Origin: Prosthecobacter gellanilyticus
GTDB taxonomy: Bacteria > Verrucomicrobiota > Verrucomicrobiia > Verrucomicrobiales > Verrucomicrobiaceae
Direction: 5' to 3'
Assembly (NCBI RefSeq): GCF_007992435.1
Contig: NZ_BKAG01000018.1
Coordinates: forward strand, 1-64,000
Length of the DNA: 64,000 bases
Every line of letters starts with the position of its first letter. The first letter of the stretch is position 1. A model generated the notes under the pieces. The model was not told the origin of the DNA, did no database searches, and saw nothing but the letters and a program-made list of their open reading frames with translations. The position numbers were made by a program, and so were the translations under genes. Positions 36,823 through 46,300 of this stretch are shown here, piece by piece.

Positions 36823-37419
36823 ATGCCACGCCAGCGCATCTGGATCACCGCCACAGTCCTCCTCGCGGCCATCTGGGGAGCCGTGGCCCTGGTCATGCAC
36901 CAGACAGATGACCACGTCTCCTGGCCCGGCAAGGTGCAGACACTCGTGGAGGAAGCTCCCTGGCTCGCGGGTGAAAAGTGGAGCGATGAAAAACGCCGTG
37001 GCTATCTGGCGAAGGTCATCACGAACTACCAGCGCCTCGATGCCAGCCAGCGCAAAACCCTGCGTGAGGATGCCCACGACTCTCTGGACAAGTTCTTCGC
37101 CTCTCTCACCGAGGCCGAACAAAAAGAATATGTCGACCGCACCATCGAGCCGCTGTTTGAAGTGATCGACAAAGGCCTGAAGGTCATGCCGCTGGAAGAA
37201 CGCAAGCGCATCGTCACCCGCATGCGTGGCGATGTGAAAGGCATGCGTGGCAACAATGCCGAGGGCGACCGCCTGGCCGAGCAGGACCGCAAGTTCATGG
37301 AAGACATCATGGCCGAAGATCCCATGCTCTTTCTGCGTGAGGCCAGCGTGAAGCAGAAACTGGAGCTGGCCCCCGTCCTGGAAGACATGCAAGGCCGGGT
37401 GCAGGGTCTGCGCCGATAG
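36823..37419 (+). CDS. Membrane-anchored helical protein of unknown function
   Basis: The 198-residue protein has one N-terminal transmembrane segment (about 7-25) followed by a charged, almost entirely alpha-helical domain (about 35-198). That domain contains repeated lysine/arginine and aspartate/glutamate heptads, for example EEAPWLAGEKWSDEKRRG and TEAEQKEYVDRTIEP. I recognise no family. It lies 24 bp after murJ, so it may be a periplasmic or cytoplasmic partner of wall synthesis; that link rests only on position. Confidence 0.72.
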   Translation: MPRQRIWITATVLLAAIWGAVALVMHQTDDHVSWPGKVQTLVEEAPWLAGEKWSDEKRRGYLAKVITNYQRLDASQRKTLREDAHDSLDKFFASLTEAEQKEYVDRTIEPLFEVIDKGLKVMPLEERKRIVTRMRGDVKGMRGNNAEGDRLAEQDRKFMEDIMAEDPMLFLREASVKQKLELAPVLEDMQGRVQGLRR

Positions 37420-37633
37420 TCTTTTGCCGGCTGTTCTCGAGGGCCACGACAGACTTTCGCCTGAATACAAAGGGCGTTTTGACCGTATATTTCACAGGTC
37501 CTTTCCCTCGAAAAAGGAGCCCCAAACGCCACCGCCGCTCTTTTTTGTATAAGGAATAGTTTTCAACAATGGCGCAACGTTTTCGTCATAACCGCCTGCG
37601 TATTTAATCGCATAAGAAACTACCCCCACCCCC

Positions 37634-39271
37634 ATGAAAAACCTCCCCCGCATCACCCTTGCCTTCGCATCGGCCAGTTTGCTCGGCCTCACGCTGCTGA
37701 AGGCGGACATCAAGGCCCCAGCGGTCAAGATCAGTTCTGATGAGTTCCACAACCGCCTGCTCAGGGACGAAACCGCCCTGCCCGCCGGTGGACAGCTCCA
37801 GATGAGCTACGCCAATGTCGTGGACAAGATCCTCCCCAGCGTGGTCACCGTCTTCTCCTATGGTGAGAAAGCCGGAAAAAGCCAGGGCGGCATGCCCGAC
37901 CTCGACCGCCTGCCTCCTGGCTTCCGTGAGCAGTTTGAGGAATGGTTCCGCCAGCAGCAGGAAGAACAGGGCCAGGACGAAGAACAGCCCCGTCAGGCCC
38001 CGCGCCGCCGCGGCCAGGGCCAGCAGCCGCAGCAGCGCCAGGCCCCTCAGGAAAAGAATCTCCAGCCAAATGGCGTGGGTTCCGGCGTCATCATCTCTCC
38101 AGACGGCTACATCCTGACCAACAACCACGTCGTCGGTGATGCGGACAAGATCGAGACCATCGTCACGATCAATGGCAGCACCCGCCGCTATGAGGCCAAG
38201 GTCATCGGCGCTGATCCGCAGACAGACGTGGCCCTGATCAAGATCGAAGGCACCGGCCTTCCCGCCGCCGTCATTGCGGATAGTTCGAAGCTCCGCGTCG
38301 GAGACGTGGTGCTCGCCCTCGGCGCCCCCATGGAGCTCAGCCGCTCGGTGACCCAGGGCATCGTCAGCGCCCTCGGCCGCAGTGGCATGGGCATCATCGG
38401 CCGTCGTGACATGCAGGGTTATGAGGACTTCATCCAGACGGATGCCGCCATCAACCCCGGCAACTCCGGTGGCCCGCTCGTCGATGCCCTCGGCCGTGTC
38501 ATCGGCATCAACACCGCCATCTACTCACGCTCGGGCATGAATGCCGGCATCGGCTTCTCCATCCCCATCAATCTCGCCCTCCGCATCGCTGAGGACCTGA
38601 CAGATGACGGCGCAGTCTCCCGCGGCTACCTGGGCATCCTGCCTGCGGATATCGACGCGGAGACGGCCAAGCTTTGGAACCTCACCGATGAAAGCGGAGC
38701 CATCATCAAGACCGTGAAGAAAAACTCACCCGCCGCCAAGGCAGGTCTTCAGGTCGGTGACGTCATCCTCTCCGTTTCCGGTCAGCGCATCGAAAGCGCC
38801 TCCAAGCTGCCCGTCATCGTCAGCAACTACAAGCCCGGCGCCGAGATCAATCTCGACATTATCCGCGAAGGCAAGCCAATGACCAAGACGGCCAAGCTCG
38901 CCACGCTGACCCCCGAGATCCTCGCCGGCGGCGAACCTAACCAGGAAGATGACAGCGCAAAAACGGCTCCGGCCAGCGCCAGCGTGGGAGACATCCTTCC
39001 CGGCGTGACCATCCAGAACCTCACCCCCGGCACCCGCGAGCGCTATGAAGTGCCCGCCGAGATCACGGGCGTGGTCGTCACTCAGATCGATCCTGAAAGC
39101 CGCGCCGCCGCCATGGGAGTCGAGGAAGGCGACGTCATCACCGAAGTCGGCCGCAATCCCGTCCGCGCCGTCGGCGAAGCCCGCCAAATGGCCAAGGACG
39201 GCTCTGCCACCACCCTGCTCAAAGTCTGGCGCAAAGGCGACACCATGCTCTTCATGGTGGGTAACAAATAA
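37634..39271 (+). CDS. HtrA/DegP-like serine protease with two PDZ domains
   Basis: The 545-residue periplasmic protease starts with a signal peptide (MKNLPRITLAFASASLLG, cleavage about residue 24). A flexible glutamine/arginine-rich insert lies at about 85-140. The trypsin-like domain holds the catalytic triad H165 (NNHVVG), D198 (QTDVALIK) and S278 (NPGNSGGPL). Two PDZ domains follow (about 330-420 and 455-540) and would select unfolded or C-terminal peptides. The role is envelope protein quality control. A 214-bp upstream gap probably carries its own promoter, and a strong terminator follows. Confidence 0.94.
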   Translation: MKNLPRITLAFASASLLGLTLLKADIKAPAVKISSDEFHNRLLRDETALPAGGQLQMSYANVVDKILPSVVTVFSYGEKAGKSQGGMPDLDRLPPGFREQFEEWFRQQQEEQGQDEEQPRQAPRRRGQGQQPQQRQAPQEKNLQPNGVGSGVIISPDGYILTNNHVVGDADKIETIVTINGSTRRYEAKVIGADPQTDVALIKIEGTGLPAAVIADSSKLRVGDVVLALGAPMELSRSVTQGIVSALGRSGMGIIGRRDMQGYEDFIQTDAAINPGNSGGPLVDALGRVIGINTAIYSRSGMNAGIGFSIPINLALRIAEDLTDDGAVSRGYLGILPADIDAETAKLWNLTDESGAIIKTVKKNSPAAKAGLQVGDVILSVSGQRIESASKLPVIVSNYKPGAEINLDIIREGKPMTKTAKLATLTPEILAGGEPNQEDDSAKTAPASASVGDILPGVTIQNLTPGTRERYEVPAEITGVVVTQIDPESRAAAMGVEEGDVITEVGRNPVRAVGEARQMAKDGSATTLLKVWRKGDTMLFMVGNK

Positions 39272-39299
39272 TTCAACAACGAACCCTTAACCCTTCACC

Positions 39300-39331
39300 G
39301 GCCATCCCTTCTAAAGAGGGATGGCCTTTTT
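39300..39331 (+). terminator. Rho-independent terminator after htrA-like gene
   Basis: The arms GGCCATCCCT (39300-39309) and AGGGATGGCC (39317-39326) form a perfect ten-pair stem with a seven-base loop. The T-run TTTTTC follows directly. The T-run is on the plus strand only, so it serves the protease gene and not the convergent glmS. Confidence 0.93.
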
Positions 39332-39411
39332 CATGGGTGAGCGTCACGCACGCCGGACCAGAATGCAGGGCTCGGAAACATCCCTGTTCCCAGCCCCACT
39401 CCATCAAATCA

Positions 39412-41265
39412 TCACTCCACCGTCACGCTCTTCGCCAGATTGCGCGGCTTGTCCACATCACAGCCACGAGCCACCGCAGTGTAATACGAGAACAACTGCA
39501 GCGGAATCACCGTGAGCAGCGGGCTCAAGTAGGACGGGCAGTCCGGCACATAAATCACATCCTTGGTTAGGCGCTCCAGCTCCGTGCGACCTTCCGTGGT
39601 CACCGCGATCACCGGCCCCTTGCGTGCCAGCACCTCCTCGATGTTGCTCACGTTCTTGTCGAAGACCGCATCATCCGGCGCGATGAACACGCTCGGCATG
39701 TCCGGCTTCACCAGCGCGATGATGCCGTGCTTCAGCTCCGCGCTCGGGTGTCCGCTCGCATAGATGTAGCTGATCTCCTTCATCTTCAGCGCGCCTTCCA
39801 TGGCCACCGGATAGTTCGCCTGGCGGCCCATGAAGAGCATCCCTTCGGCATTCGCATGCTTCTCGGCGATCGCCTTGATCTTGTCTGCCTGCTTCAGGAT
39901 GGAGGTGATCTTGTCCGGGATCGCCTCCAGCTCATCGATCATCTCCAGACCGTCCGCGCTGCTCAGGTGATGAATGCGGCCAAACAACATCCCCAGCAGT
40001 GTCACCATCGTCACCGTCGAGGTAAAAGTCTTTGTCGCGGCCACGCCGATCTCCGGCCCCGCATGGATGTAGCAGCCACCGTCACTCTCACGCGCGATCG
40101 TGCTGCCAACGCTGTTCACGATGCCCAGACAGCGGATACCCTTGCGCCGCGCCTCGCGCAGCGCCGCCAGCGTGTCGATCGTCTCGCCGCTCTGGCTCAG
40201 CACAAACTGCAGCGTGTTCTTGTCCGCCGGCACATTGCGGTAGCGGAACTCCGAGGCGATCTCCACCTCCGTCGGGATGCGCGCCAGCGTCTCGATCACA
40301 TACTCACCCACCATCGCCGCATGGAAAGCGGTGCCACAGCCGCTCAGGATGATGCGGTCAATGCCACGCAGCTCCTGCGGCGTCATGTTCAGACCACCCA
40401 GGATCGCCGTCCCCTCATCGCGGGAAAGACGGCCGCGCATCGCATTTCGCAGAGACTGCGGCTGCTCATAAATCTCCTTTAGCATGTAGTGCGGGAAGTC
40501 ACCCTTCTCCGCATCGTCCGCAGAGAACTCCACGCGGCTCACCTTCACCTGCGCCGCACCACCGGCCATGCTGGCCACATCAAAGCGGTCATTCGAAAGG
40601 CTGACGATGTCATGGTCATTCAGATAAACCACGTCCCGCGTGTGCGCCACGATGGCAGACACATCTGAGGCCAGATAATGCTCACCCTCGCCCAGGCCCA
40701 CCACCAGCGGGCTGCCCAGACGAGCCCCCACGATCACTCCCGGCACATCCCCATGCAGCACCGCGATGCCGTACGTGCCCTTCACCTTCCCCAGTGCAGC
40801 CTGCACCGCAGAGCGCAGACGTGTCGGGCCATCCGTCTCATCACTCGCGTCAAAATATGTGCCCACCAGATGCGCCAGCACTTCCGTGTCCGTCTGGGAT
40901 TCAAAAGAGTGACCCTTGGCCGTCAGCTGGTCGCGCAGCGTCTGGTAGTTCTCGATCACCCCATTGTGCACCAGCACCAGCTTCCCGCTCTGATCACGAT
41001 GCGGATGCGCATTCTCATCCGTCGGCGCACCATGCGTGGCCCAGCGTGTGTGCGCGATGCCCGTGGCACCCTGATGACTCACCTCGGCCACTGCCGCGCG
41101 CAGGTTGTCGATCCGACCCGCCCGCTTGATGATGTTCACCGTCGCGCTGCCATTCAGCAGGGCAATGCCCGCCGAGTCATAGCCACGATATTCCAGCCGG
41201 CTCAGCCCATCCAGAAGGATCGGGCTGGCCTGCCGCTTGCCAATGTAACCAACAATGCCGCACAT
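39412..41265 (-). CDS. glmS: Glutamine-fructose-6-phosphate aminotransferase (isomerizing)
   Basis: The 617-residue enzyme makes glucosamine-6-phosphate from fructose-6-phosphate and glutamine, the entry step to peptidoglycan and LPS amino sugars. After removal of Met1, Cys2 (MCGIVGYIG) is the nucleophile of the class II glutamine amidotransferase domain (1-240), with THTRWATHG-like IAHTRWATHG and HNGVIENY. Two SIS domains follow (about 290-420 and 460-600), with LSQSGETIDTLAA and HPSAELKHG. The C terminus PRNLAKSVTVE is complete. The frame continues upstream to 41436, but ATG 41265 is fixed by Cys2. Confidence 0.97.
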   Translation of the reverse strand: MCGIVGYIGKRQASPILLDGLSRLEYRGYDSAGIALLNGSATVNIIKRAGRIDNLRAAVAEVSHQGATGIAHTRWATHGAPTDENAHPHRDQSGKLVLVHNGVIENYQTLRDQLTAKGHSFESQTDTEVLAHLVGTYFDASDETDGPTRLRSAVQAALGKVKGTYGIAVLHGDVPGVIVGARLGSPLVVGLGEGEHYLASDVSAIVAHTRDVVYLNDHDIVSLSNDRFDVASMAGGAAQVKVSRVEFSADDAEKGDFPHYMLKEIYEQPQSLRNAMRGRLSRDEGTAILGGLNMTPQELRGIDRIILSGCGTAFHAAMVGEYVIETLARIPTEVEIASEFRYRNVPADKNTLQFVLSQSGETIDTLAALREARRKGIRCLGIVNSVGSTIARESDGGCYIHAGPEIGVAATKTFTSTVTMVTLLGMLFGRIHHLSSADGLEMIDELEAIPDKITSILKQADKIKAIAEKHANAEGMLFMGRQANYPVAMEGALKMKEISYIYASGHPSAELKHGIIALVKPDMPSVFIAPDDAVFDKNVSNIEEVLARKGPVIAVTTEGRTELERLTKDVIYVPDCPSYLSPLLTVIPLQLFSYYTAVARGCDVDKPRNLAKSVTVE

Positions 41266-41535
41266 AAATGATTTTGTGACCGCTTCAGGGAAGGAAGCGG
41301 GCCGGACTCTAAACCCCAGAATCCGCCCAAGACAAAGCAAAAGGCAGACCGCCCGGGTATTTCGATTCGCAAAAAAGCCCCCTCTCCCACTCCTCACCGT
41401 CTCGCCCGGCCCGCACCCGAGGAATCGGCTTGCCATCCCCAGCCACTTCGCCTAAAAAATCAAATTCGAGGTGCATCGGCGACGTTGCACGCACGGAGTT
41501 TCCGGATCGACTCCGCCTCACGAAAACCACAGATT

Positions 41536-41612
<77 letters not shown>

Positions 41613-42249
41613 CCCCAAGGGTTGTCTGAATCGAAAAGTTACAAGGGCCATCCTTCCCCTCGGCCAAACCGCCCGCCGCCCACGCTCAACGAGTGTCCTC
41701 GCGTCTGTGTCCAAACGTGCTTCCAGCCGACCGCTCGCTGCCCGAAGCCCCATTCCACCGTGCGACGCATCTTGCGACTACAGGACCACCCCACAGACCT
41801 CTCGAAACCAGCCAACCTGGATTGAGTTGGATCAACCTGGGTTGCCAACGTGGCCACATCTCTCCGAAAGCCGAGCCCGTCTCGGTAACGGGCATCCTTT
41901 CCCTCTCAGGACCAAATCGGACCTGGGTCTACTTGGATCCTCAGCCCGCGCCGAGCCTAAATCCCCTCTCCTGTGAAAATCGGCGTAGATTCACCTTGGC
42001 CGGAAATGGCGTCAGGGAGTTGCATGACTCGGAGGCAATGTTCAAATCTCTGAACAGTGATTCTACCAGCCGGTCCCCATCCTCTTTCGATCAGCTGCCG
42101 AAGGTGAGGCTCACTTTGGTAGCAGAACTCCCTCCCCCGAGTTTCCACCTTCATTTGAGATCCGATTGTGGTGTAGGTTGTCAATTTTTGCACACTGCCC
42201 CCATTTCCAGAATCAACTGGTAGGGCTCGTTTGGCTGACGCTTACATTT
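41613..42249. other. Non-coding region between tRNA-Pro and the toxin locus
   Basis: About 640 bp hold no convincing gene. Open frames exist on both strands (for example 41693-42223 plus and 41957-42193 minus), but none has a recognisable domain or credible start. The minus-strand frame ends in ISGQGESTPIFTGEG, a phrase that may be a decayed coding remnant. Composition drops towards AT in the right part, in line with the adjacent accessory genes. No inverted terminal repeats or integrase gene were seen. Confidence 0.5.
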
Positions 42250-42717
42250 TCAACAATGCCAACCATGTACAACTGCCAAGTCCAAACGGACCGCAGCCAC
42301 CGTCAACGCAATCAGCGCACTAACCGCAGCACGCATCTCCTCCGTCGGTGTTAGGTTCTCCCCTTCATGATCCTTCTCCATCTTTTGACACCACAGATTG
42401 GTGATGACATCGACGGACTCAAGATCACATACCGAAACGTATTTGACCCAATCCGGTGCAACTGAAAGAATCCCTCCATCTTCAGTATCAACGACAACCT
42501 TTAAATGTGGCCGCAAAAAAGTGGAATTACGGCCAGTCACTTCACCAAAGCACTCCGATAGCCGATCAAGATCTGTCGGAATCAGATGCAGTGAGAAGTC
42601 AGCTCTCAATAGATCGTCGTCGCGATCTAGCAGCCAATCGTACCAGTTCCCAGCAATGGCCTCTTGAACCGCATGCTCCGGCCCCGCTATAAACTCGAGT
42701 GACAGTCCCATATACAA
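42250..42717 (-). CDS. Small acidic protein, possible second immunity protein
   Basis: The 155-residue acidic protein has no signal peptide. It opens with MGLSLEFIAGPEHAVQEAI, continues with mixed alpha/beta text (HLKVVVDTEDGGILSV) and ends in a long helix (TPTEEMRAAVSALIALTVAAVRL). I recognise no family. It lies 9 bp after the immunity candidate gene, which itself overlaps the giant RHS gene, so it is the distal gene of a toxin-immunity string. ATG 42711 (MGLSLEF) is an equally good start. Composition is more AT-rich than in the housekeeping part. Confidence 0.6.
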   Translation of the reverse strand: MYMGLSLEFIAGPEHAVQEAIAGNWYDWLLDRDDDLLRADFSLHLIPTDLDRLSECFGEVTGRNSTFLRPHLKVVVDTEDGGILSVAPDWVKYVSVCDLESVDVITNLWCQKMEKDHEGENLTPTEEMRAAVSALIALTVAAVRLDLAVVHGWHC

Positions 42718-42726
42718 AAAGTCTTT

Positions 42727-43380
42727 CTATCTAGGCCCGCCAGCCATCACCCTCTGACAACACAAGCGCATGTAGTGATACTCTGCCAGGAGATACCCGT
42801 CATACACCATGCCATCCAGCAACTGGCTCACGTTGGGGAAGTCGATCTCGGCTGCTTGGGCCAGCTTCGCGATCAAGGATGAAACCTCCTCACGGCGCTG
42901 GATTATCGAACTCGGTGAATAGGGCAGGTCTCCCGAAAAGTTGCCAAGCACCACATTTGCAAGCACCCCTGGAAACACCTTCCCCTTGCCGGATTTCCCT
43001 ATTCGTCTCAATTCGCGAGTGGATTCCTTCATCCGCTGGTCTGGCCCAAAGACCTTTGCATGCAGATGCCACACCAACCACACGTCCATCCCGCCAGCCA
43101 AGTCCTGATACTGAGCCTGGTTGCCGCGAAGCCAGTCCGCATAGGGCGCGTCCGGGTCTTCATTTAGAAACCATTTCAGCATTCCCAGCAGCAGATATTC
43201 CATACTTGAGGTTCCACCAAATCCAAACACAAGTCGCTCGGCAACAATCAGAGCATCATGATGCTCATCCAGAATCATGAGCGCAAAGAGCTTGTTGCGA
43301 AGGTCAAACTTGCGATCGGAATCTGTTGCTGCGAGCGCCTGGAAATCGGGCTTAACGAAGTGCTCCTGTGGTGGGGTCAT
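42727..43380 (-). CDS. Candidate immunity protein for the RHS toxin
   Basis: The 217-residue cytosolic, mainly helical protein begins TPPQEHFVKPDFQALAATDSDRKF, has FGFGGTSSMEYLLLGMLKWFLN in the middle and ends with YHYMRLCCQRVMAGG. I recognise no named immunity family. The ATG at 43380 lies inside the last codons of the RHS gene (stop 43352), a 29-bp overlap, with a CAGAGG site upstream. Immediate overlap with the 3' end encoding a polymorphic toxin tip is the standard location of an immunity gene. The longer frame upstream to 43692 is a shadow of the RHS gene. Confidence 0.75.
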   Translation of the reverse strand: MTPPQEHFVKPDFQALAATDSDRKFDLRNKLFALMILDEHHDALIVAERLVFGFGGTSSMEYLLLGMLKWFLNEDPDAPYADWLRGNQAQYQDLAGGMDVWLVWHLHAKVFGPDQRMKESTRELRRIGKSGKGKVFPGVLANVVLGNFSGDLPYSPSSIIQRREEVSSLIAKLAQAAEIDFPNVSQLLDGMVYDGYLLAEYHYMRLCCQRVMAGGPR

Positions 43381-46300
43381 AATGTAATGCCTCTGTATCT
43401 TTCGGTAATTTGCCGCTCCTAATCTCCCTTGCCACTGTTTTTCGCCCATTTGCCGTATCGGGCTTGAAGTCGGCGTAATTATTGGCCGGACCCCAGGTTG
43501 AACCCGGATAAACCGTCTGGTCGGATGGGTGAATGCCACCGACGATTTCAACATCTGCCCCCCTTTGACCACGGGGCGTGTGCCTAAATACTGTTTGTGG
43601 ATAACGGATATCAAGAGCGGTCGGCAGCGCCGTACCCGTTCCACCATTGCGGCTATCATAATGCACTTTGTTGCCAAATTGCATTTGCGCATATGTGTTA
43701 TGTGTCAGCGTGTGGGTCTCACCGACAAAGTAACAGTGCTCCGACTCCACCTCGACGTTGTAAACCTGATGGATTCCGGGATTGGCGGTGACGGCGGCAA
43801 CGCTCACGGTGCCTTTGTCCGTGCGGAGCATTTCACCAGTGCGCAGTTCGGACACAGGAACCCAGTCGTTGCGCTCGGCGGAGAACATTCGATGCGGGGC
43901 GGTGACTCCAAGAGTTTCACCGGAGGACAGCGTCAAACTGCGCACGATGTTGTTCTGGTGCGTCACGGTGCCTGTGATGACGCGGCCTTTGCCTCCATGC
44001 AGCGTAGGGCAGGGCAGAATTTCGACCACATCGGCCCAGCCTTCGGCTTTCAGTTCATCGAACTTGATCCAGACCTGCCTGCCTTCTTTTCGACTGTTCT
44101 CCTGAAGCCACTGCATCGGACGCAGCAATGTCACATTCCAGATGTCGTTCTCTCCGCTTTCCGCGTCACGGAACTGCACGCGGAACTCGCGCCAACTGGC
44201 AGGATCGACCTGGGTTGAGGTTTGACCGCTGCTGATCGAGTCTGGCGTGCAAGCACGCATGCCGACATGAACAGTTTCAATAGCCTGTTCACCATCTGTG
44301 GTCAGCACCCTGGTTCCAGGAAGGAAGCAGGTCTTCGAATACGCCCCCGCTATGCCACCCGTGGCAGCGCCAATGCCGAAGGCTGTCCCAGCTCCATTGC
44401 TCCAGTGTTCACCGTTCACCACGTTGGAGACGATTTGCTCGCCAGCGGCCACCGTTCCACCCGTCGCTGCACCCGCGACTGCCTTGGTGACAACTCCAGC
44501 AGCACAGCCAACTAATCGTCCCGCTGCATCTCCTGCTACACCTCCCAGAGCACCACCTACTGCTGCTCCCTTCCATCCTTCGTGCCACTCATTGCCGTTG
44601 GCGATATTTGAGTTGGCATTCCCTGCCACACCTGCGGCAGCGCCGATGGCTGCGACGGCTGCCACCTTTGCACTCGCCGTAATTGCAGCTCTTGCAACAA
44701 ATGCGGACGCGCCACCTGTAACAAGACCAATAGCCGCAGCCCCAGCAACGCGAGCATAGTTTACGTTCTTGAGGCTATTGCCTTCGATAACTGTCTGAAC
44801 AAACAGATCAACGCCTGCGCCAATGATTGCCCCCCAGAACAACCCTTCAGGATCGAACTTCGTCCAAGGGTTTTGTTGGACATAGGCATAGAGGTTTGGG
44901 CCGTCCACAAAGCCCGCCGGGTCACGGCTTAGCCACACTCCCGTCTCGATGTCACGATACCGGAACCCTTCATTGAGCAGTCCCGTTGGATCCTCGTCCT
45001 TCGTGTTGGCGCGCTGCTTGTCCGCGTTCGCGCCGGTCTCCTTCGTGCGTTTACCGAAGGCTTCGTAGCTTGTGGTCCAGGTCAGCGCTCCGCTGCTGTC
45101 ACTCTGTGCCACGATGTCTCCGCGACCGTTGCTCAGGTTGTAGCGCTGGGTCACCGGGTTCTGCCCGTTCGGGGCTGTTGGCAGGCCTGTGCTCGCATTC
45201 AGCGGATTGCGCACGGTGTAGAGAAGCCCGCCCACGCCCCCGCCCATGTCCGGTCCCCGGATATACTGCACCGCCGGATGGCGGCCTGTGGCGATGTTGC
45301 CCGTAGAGTCGTGGGTCACGAACTCCGCCACGCTCAGCCCGCCACTGAAGATCACAGCGGTAAACTTGCTTGGCTGCCCACCCGCATCATCCTGGCCGAT
45401 CGCCACACGACGACTCCGATAGTCATAGGTGTACGTGTAGGCTTTCATATCCGGCATCTGCACCCCCACCAGCTTGTCCAGCGCATCCCAACGGTAGAGT
45501 GTCTCCTGCGCGGCTCCACTGCCCACCACTCGGCTGCTCTGCTTCCGGTTGCCAAAAGGATCATAGGTGTAGGTGATCACCTCCGACGGAGCTCCGCCTG
45601 TGAACGTCTTGTCTGTCCTAACCAATTGGTTGGCCGCGTTGAACTGGCACACCGTGTTCCCAGCCTCAGATCCTCCGACGATAAGCTTACCGGTGCGATT
45701 GTTGGACGCATCGTAGCTATAGGTCGTGCTCACGCTGGCTTCACCGCTTTCCGCGATCGTCTCCACATTCAGACGGCCCGCCAGGTCATAGCTCATTGTC
45801 GTCGCACGAGATCTTGCCGCGCTGCCGCCTGCTGAGGCTGCCCAGCTTTCCTGCTGATGCGTCACCCGGCCCAACTCGTCATGCTCCCAACTGAAGGCTG
45901 CCAAGGTCGTGCTGCCAGAGCTGAGCGCGCGCGTCTTCAACCTCCCGATAAGGTCATGACCGTTCTCCGTTCGGTTCACCGTCTGCGTGCCGATCTTCTC
46001 CTCCAAGGTGACCGCGCGCCCTGCCAGATCATAGCCATAGAGCGTGTGCCGGTCGTCTGTCGTGGTGGCCGTGGTACCGTTGTTGTCCGTGATGATGTAG
46101 GGGCGGCCAAGCGCATCATGGCTCGTCGTGATCACCCGCGTCACGGCTCCGCACTTCAGGGTCGTCTTGCTGCGGTTACCCGCTAGGTCGTACTCGTGCA
46201 CATGCGTCTGGCTCAGGGATGTCTCGCTCGCCAAGCGGCCCAAGATATCATAGGTGTAAGCGGAACCGGCGTAAGAATTCCAGTTCTCTGCAATCCCCGC

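Noticed and set aside
41693-42223. 176-residue plus-strand frame after tRNA-Pro
   Set aside because: Serine/proline-rich without domain or start signal; composition changes midway through the frame.
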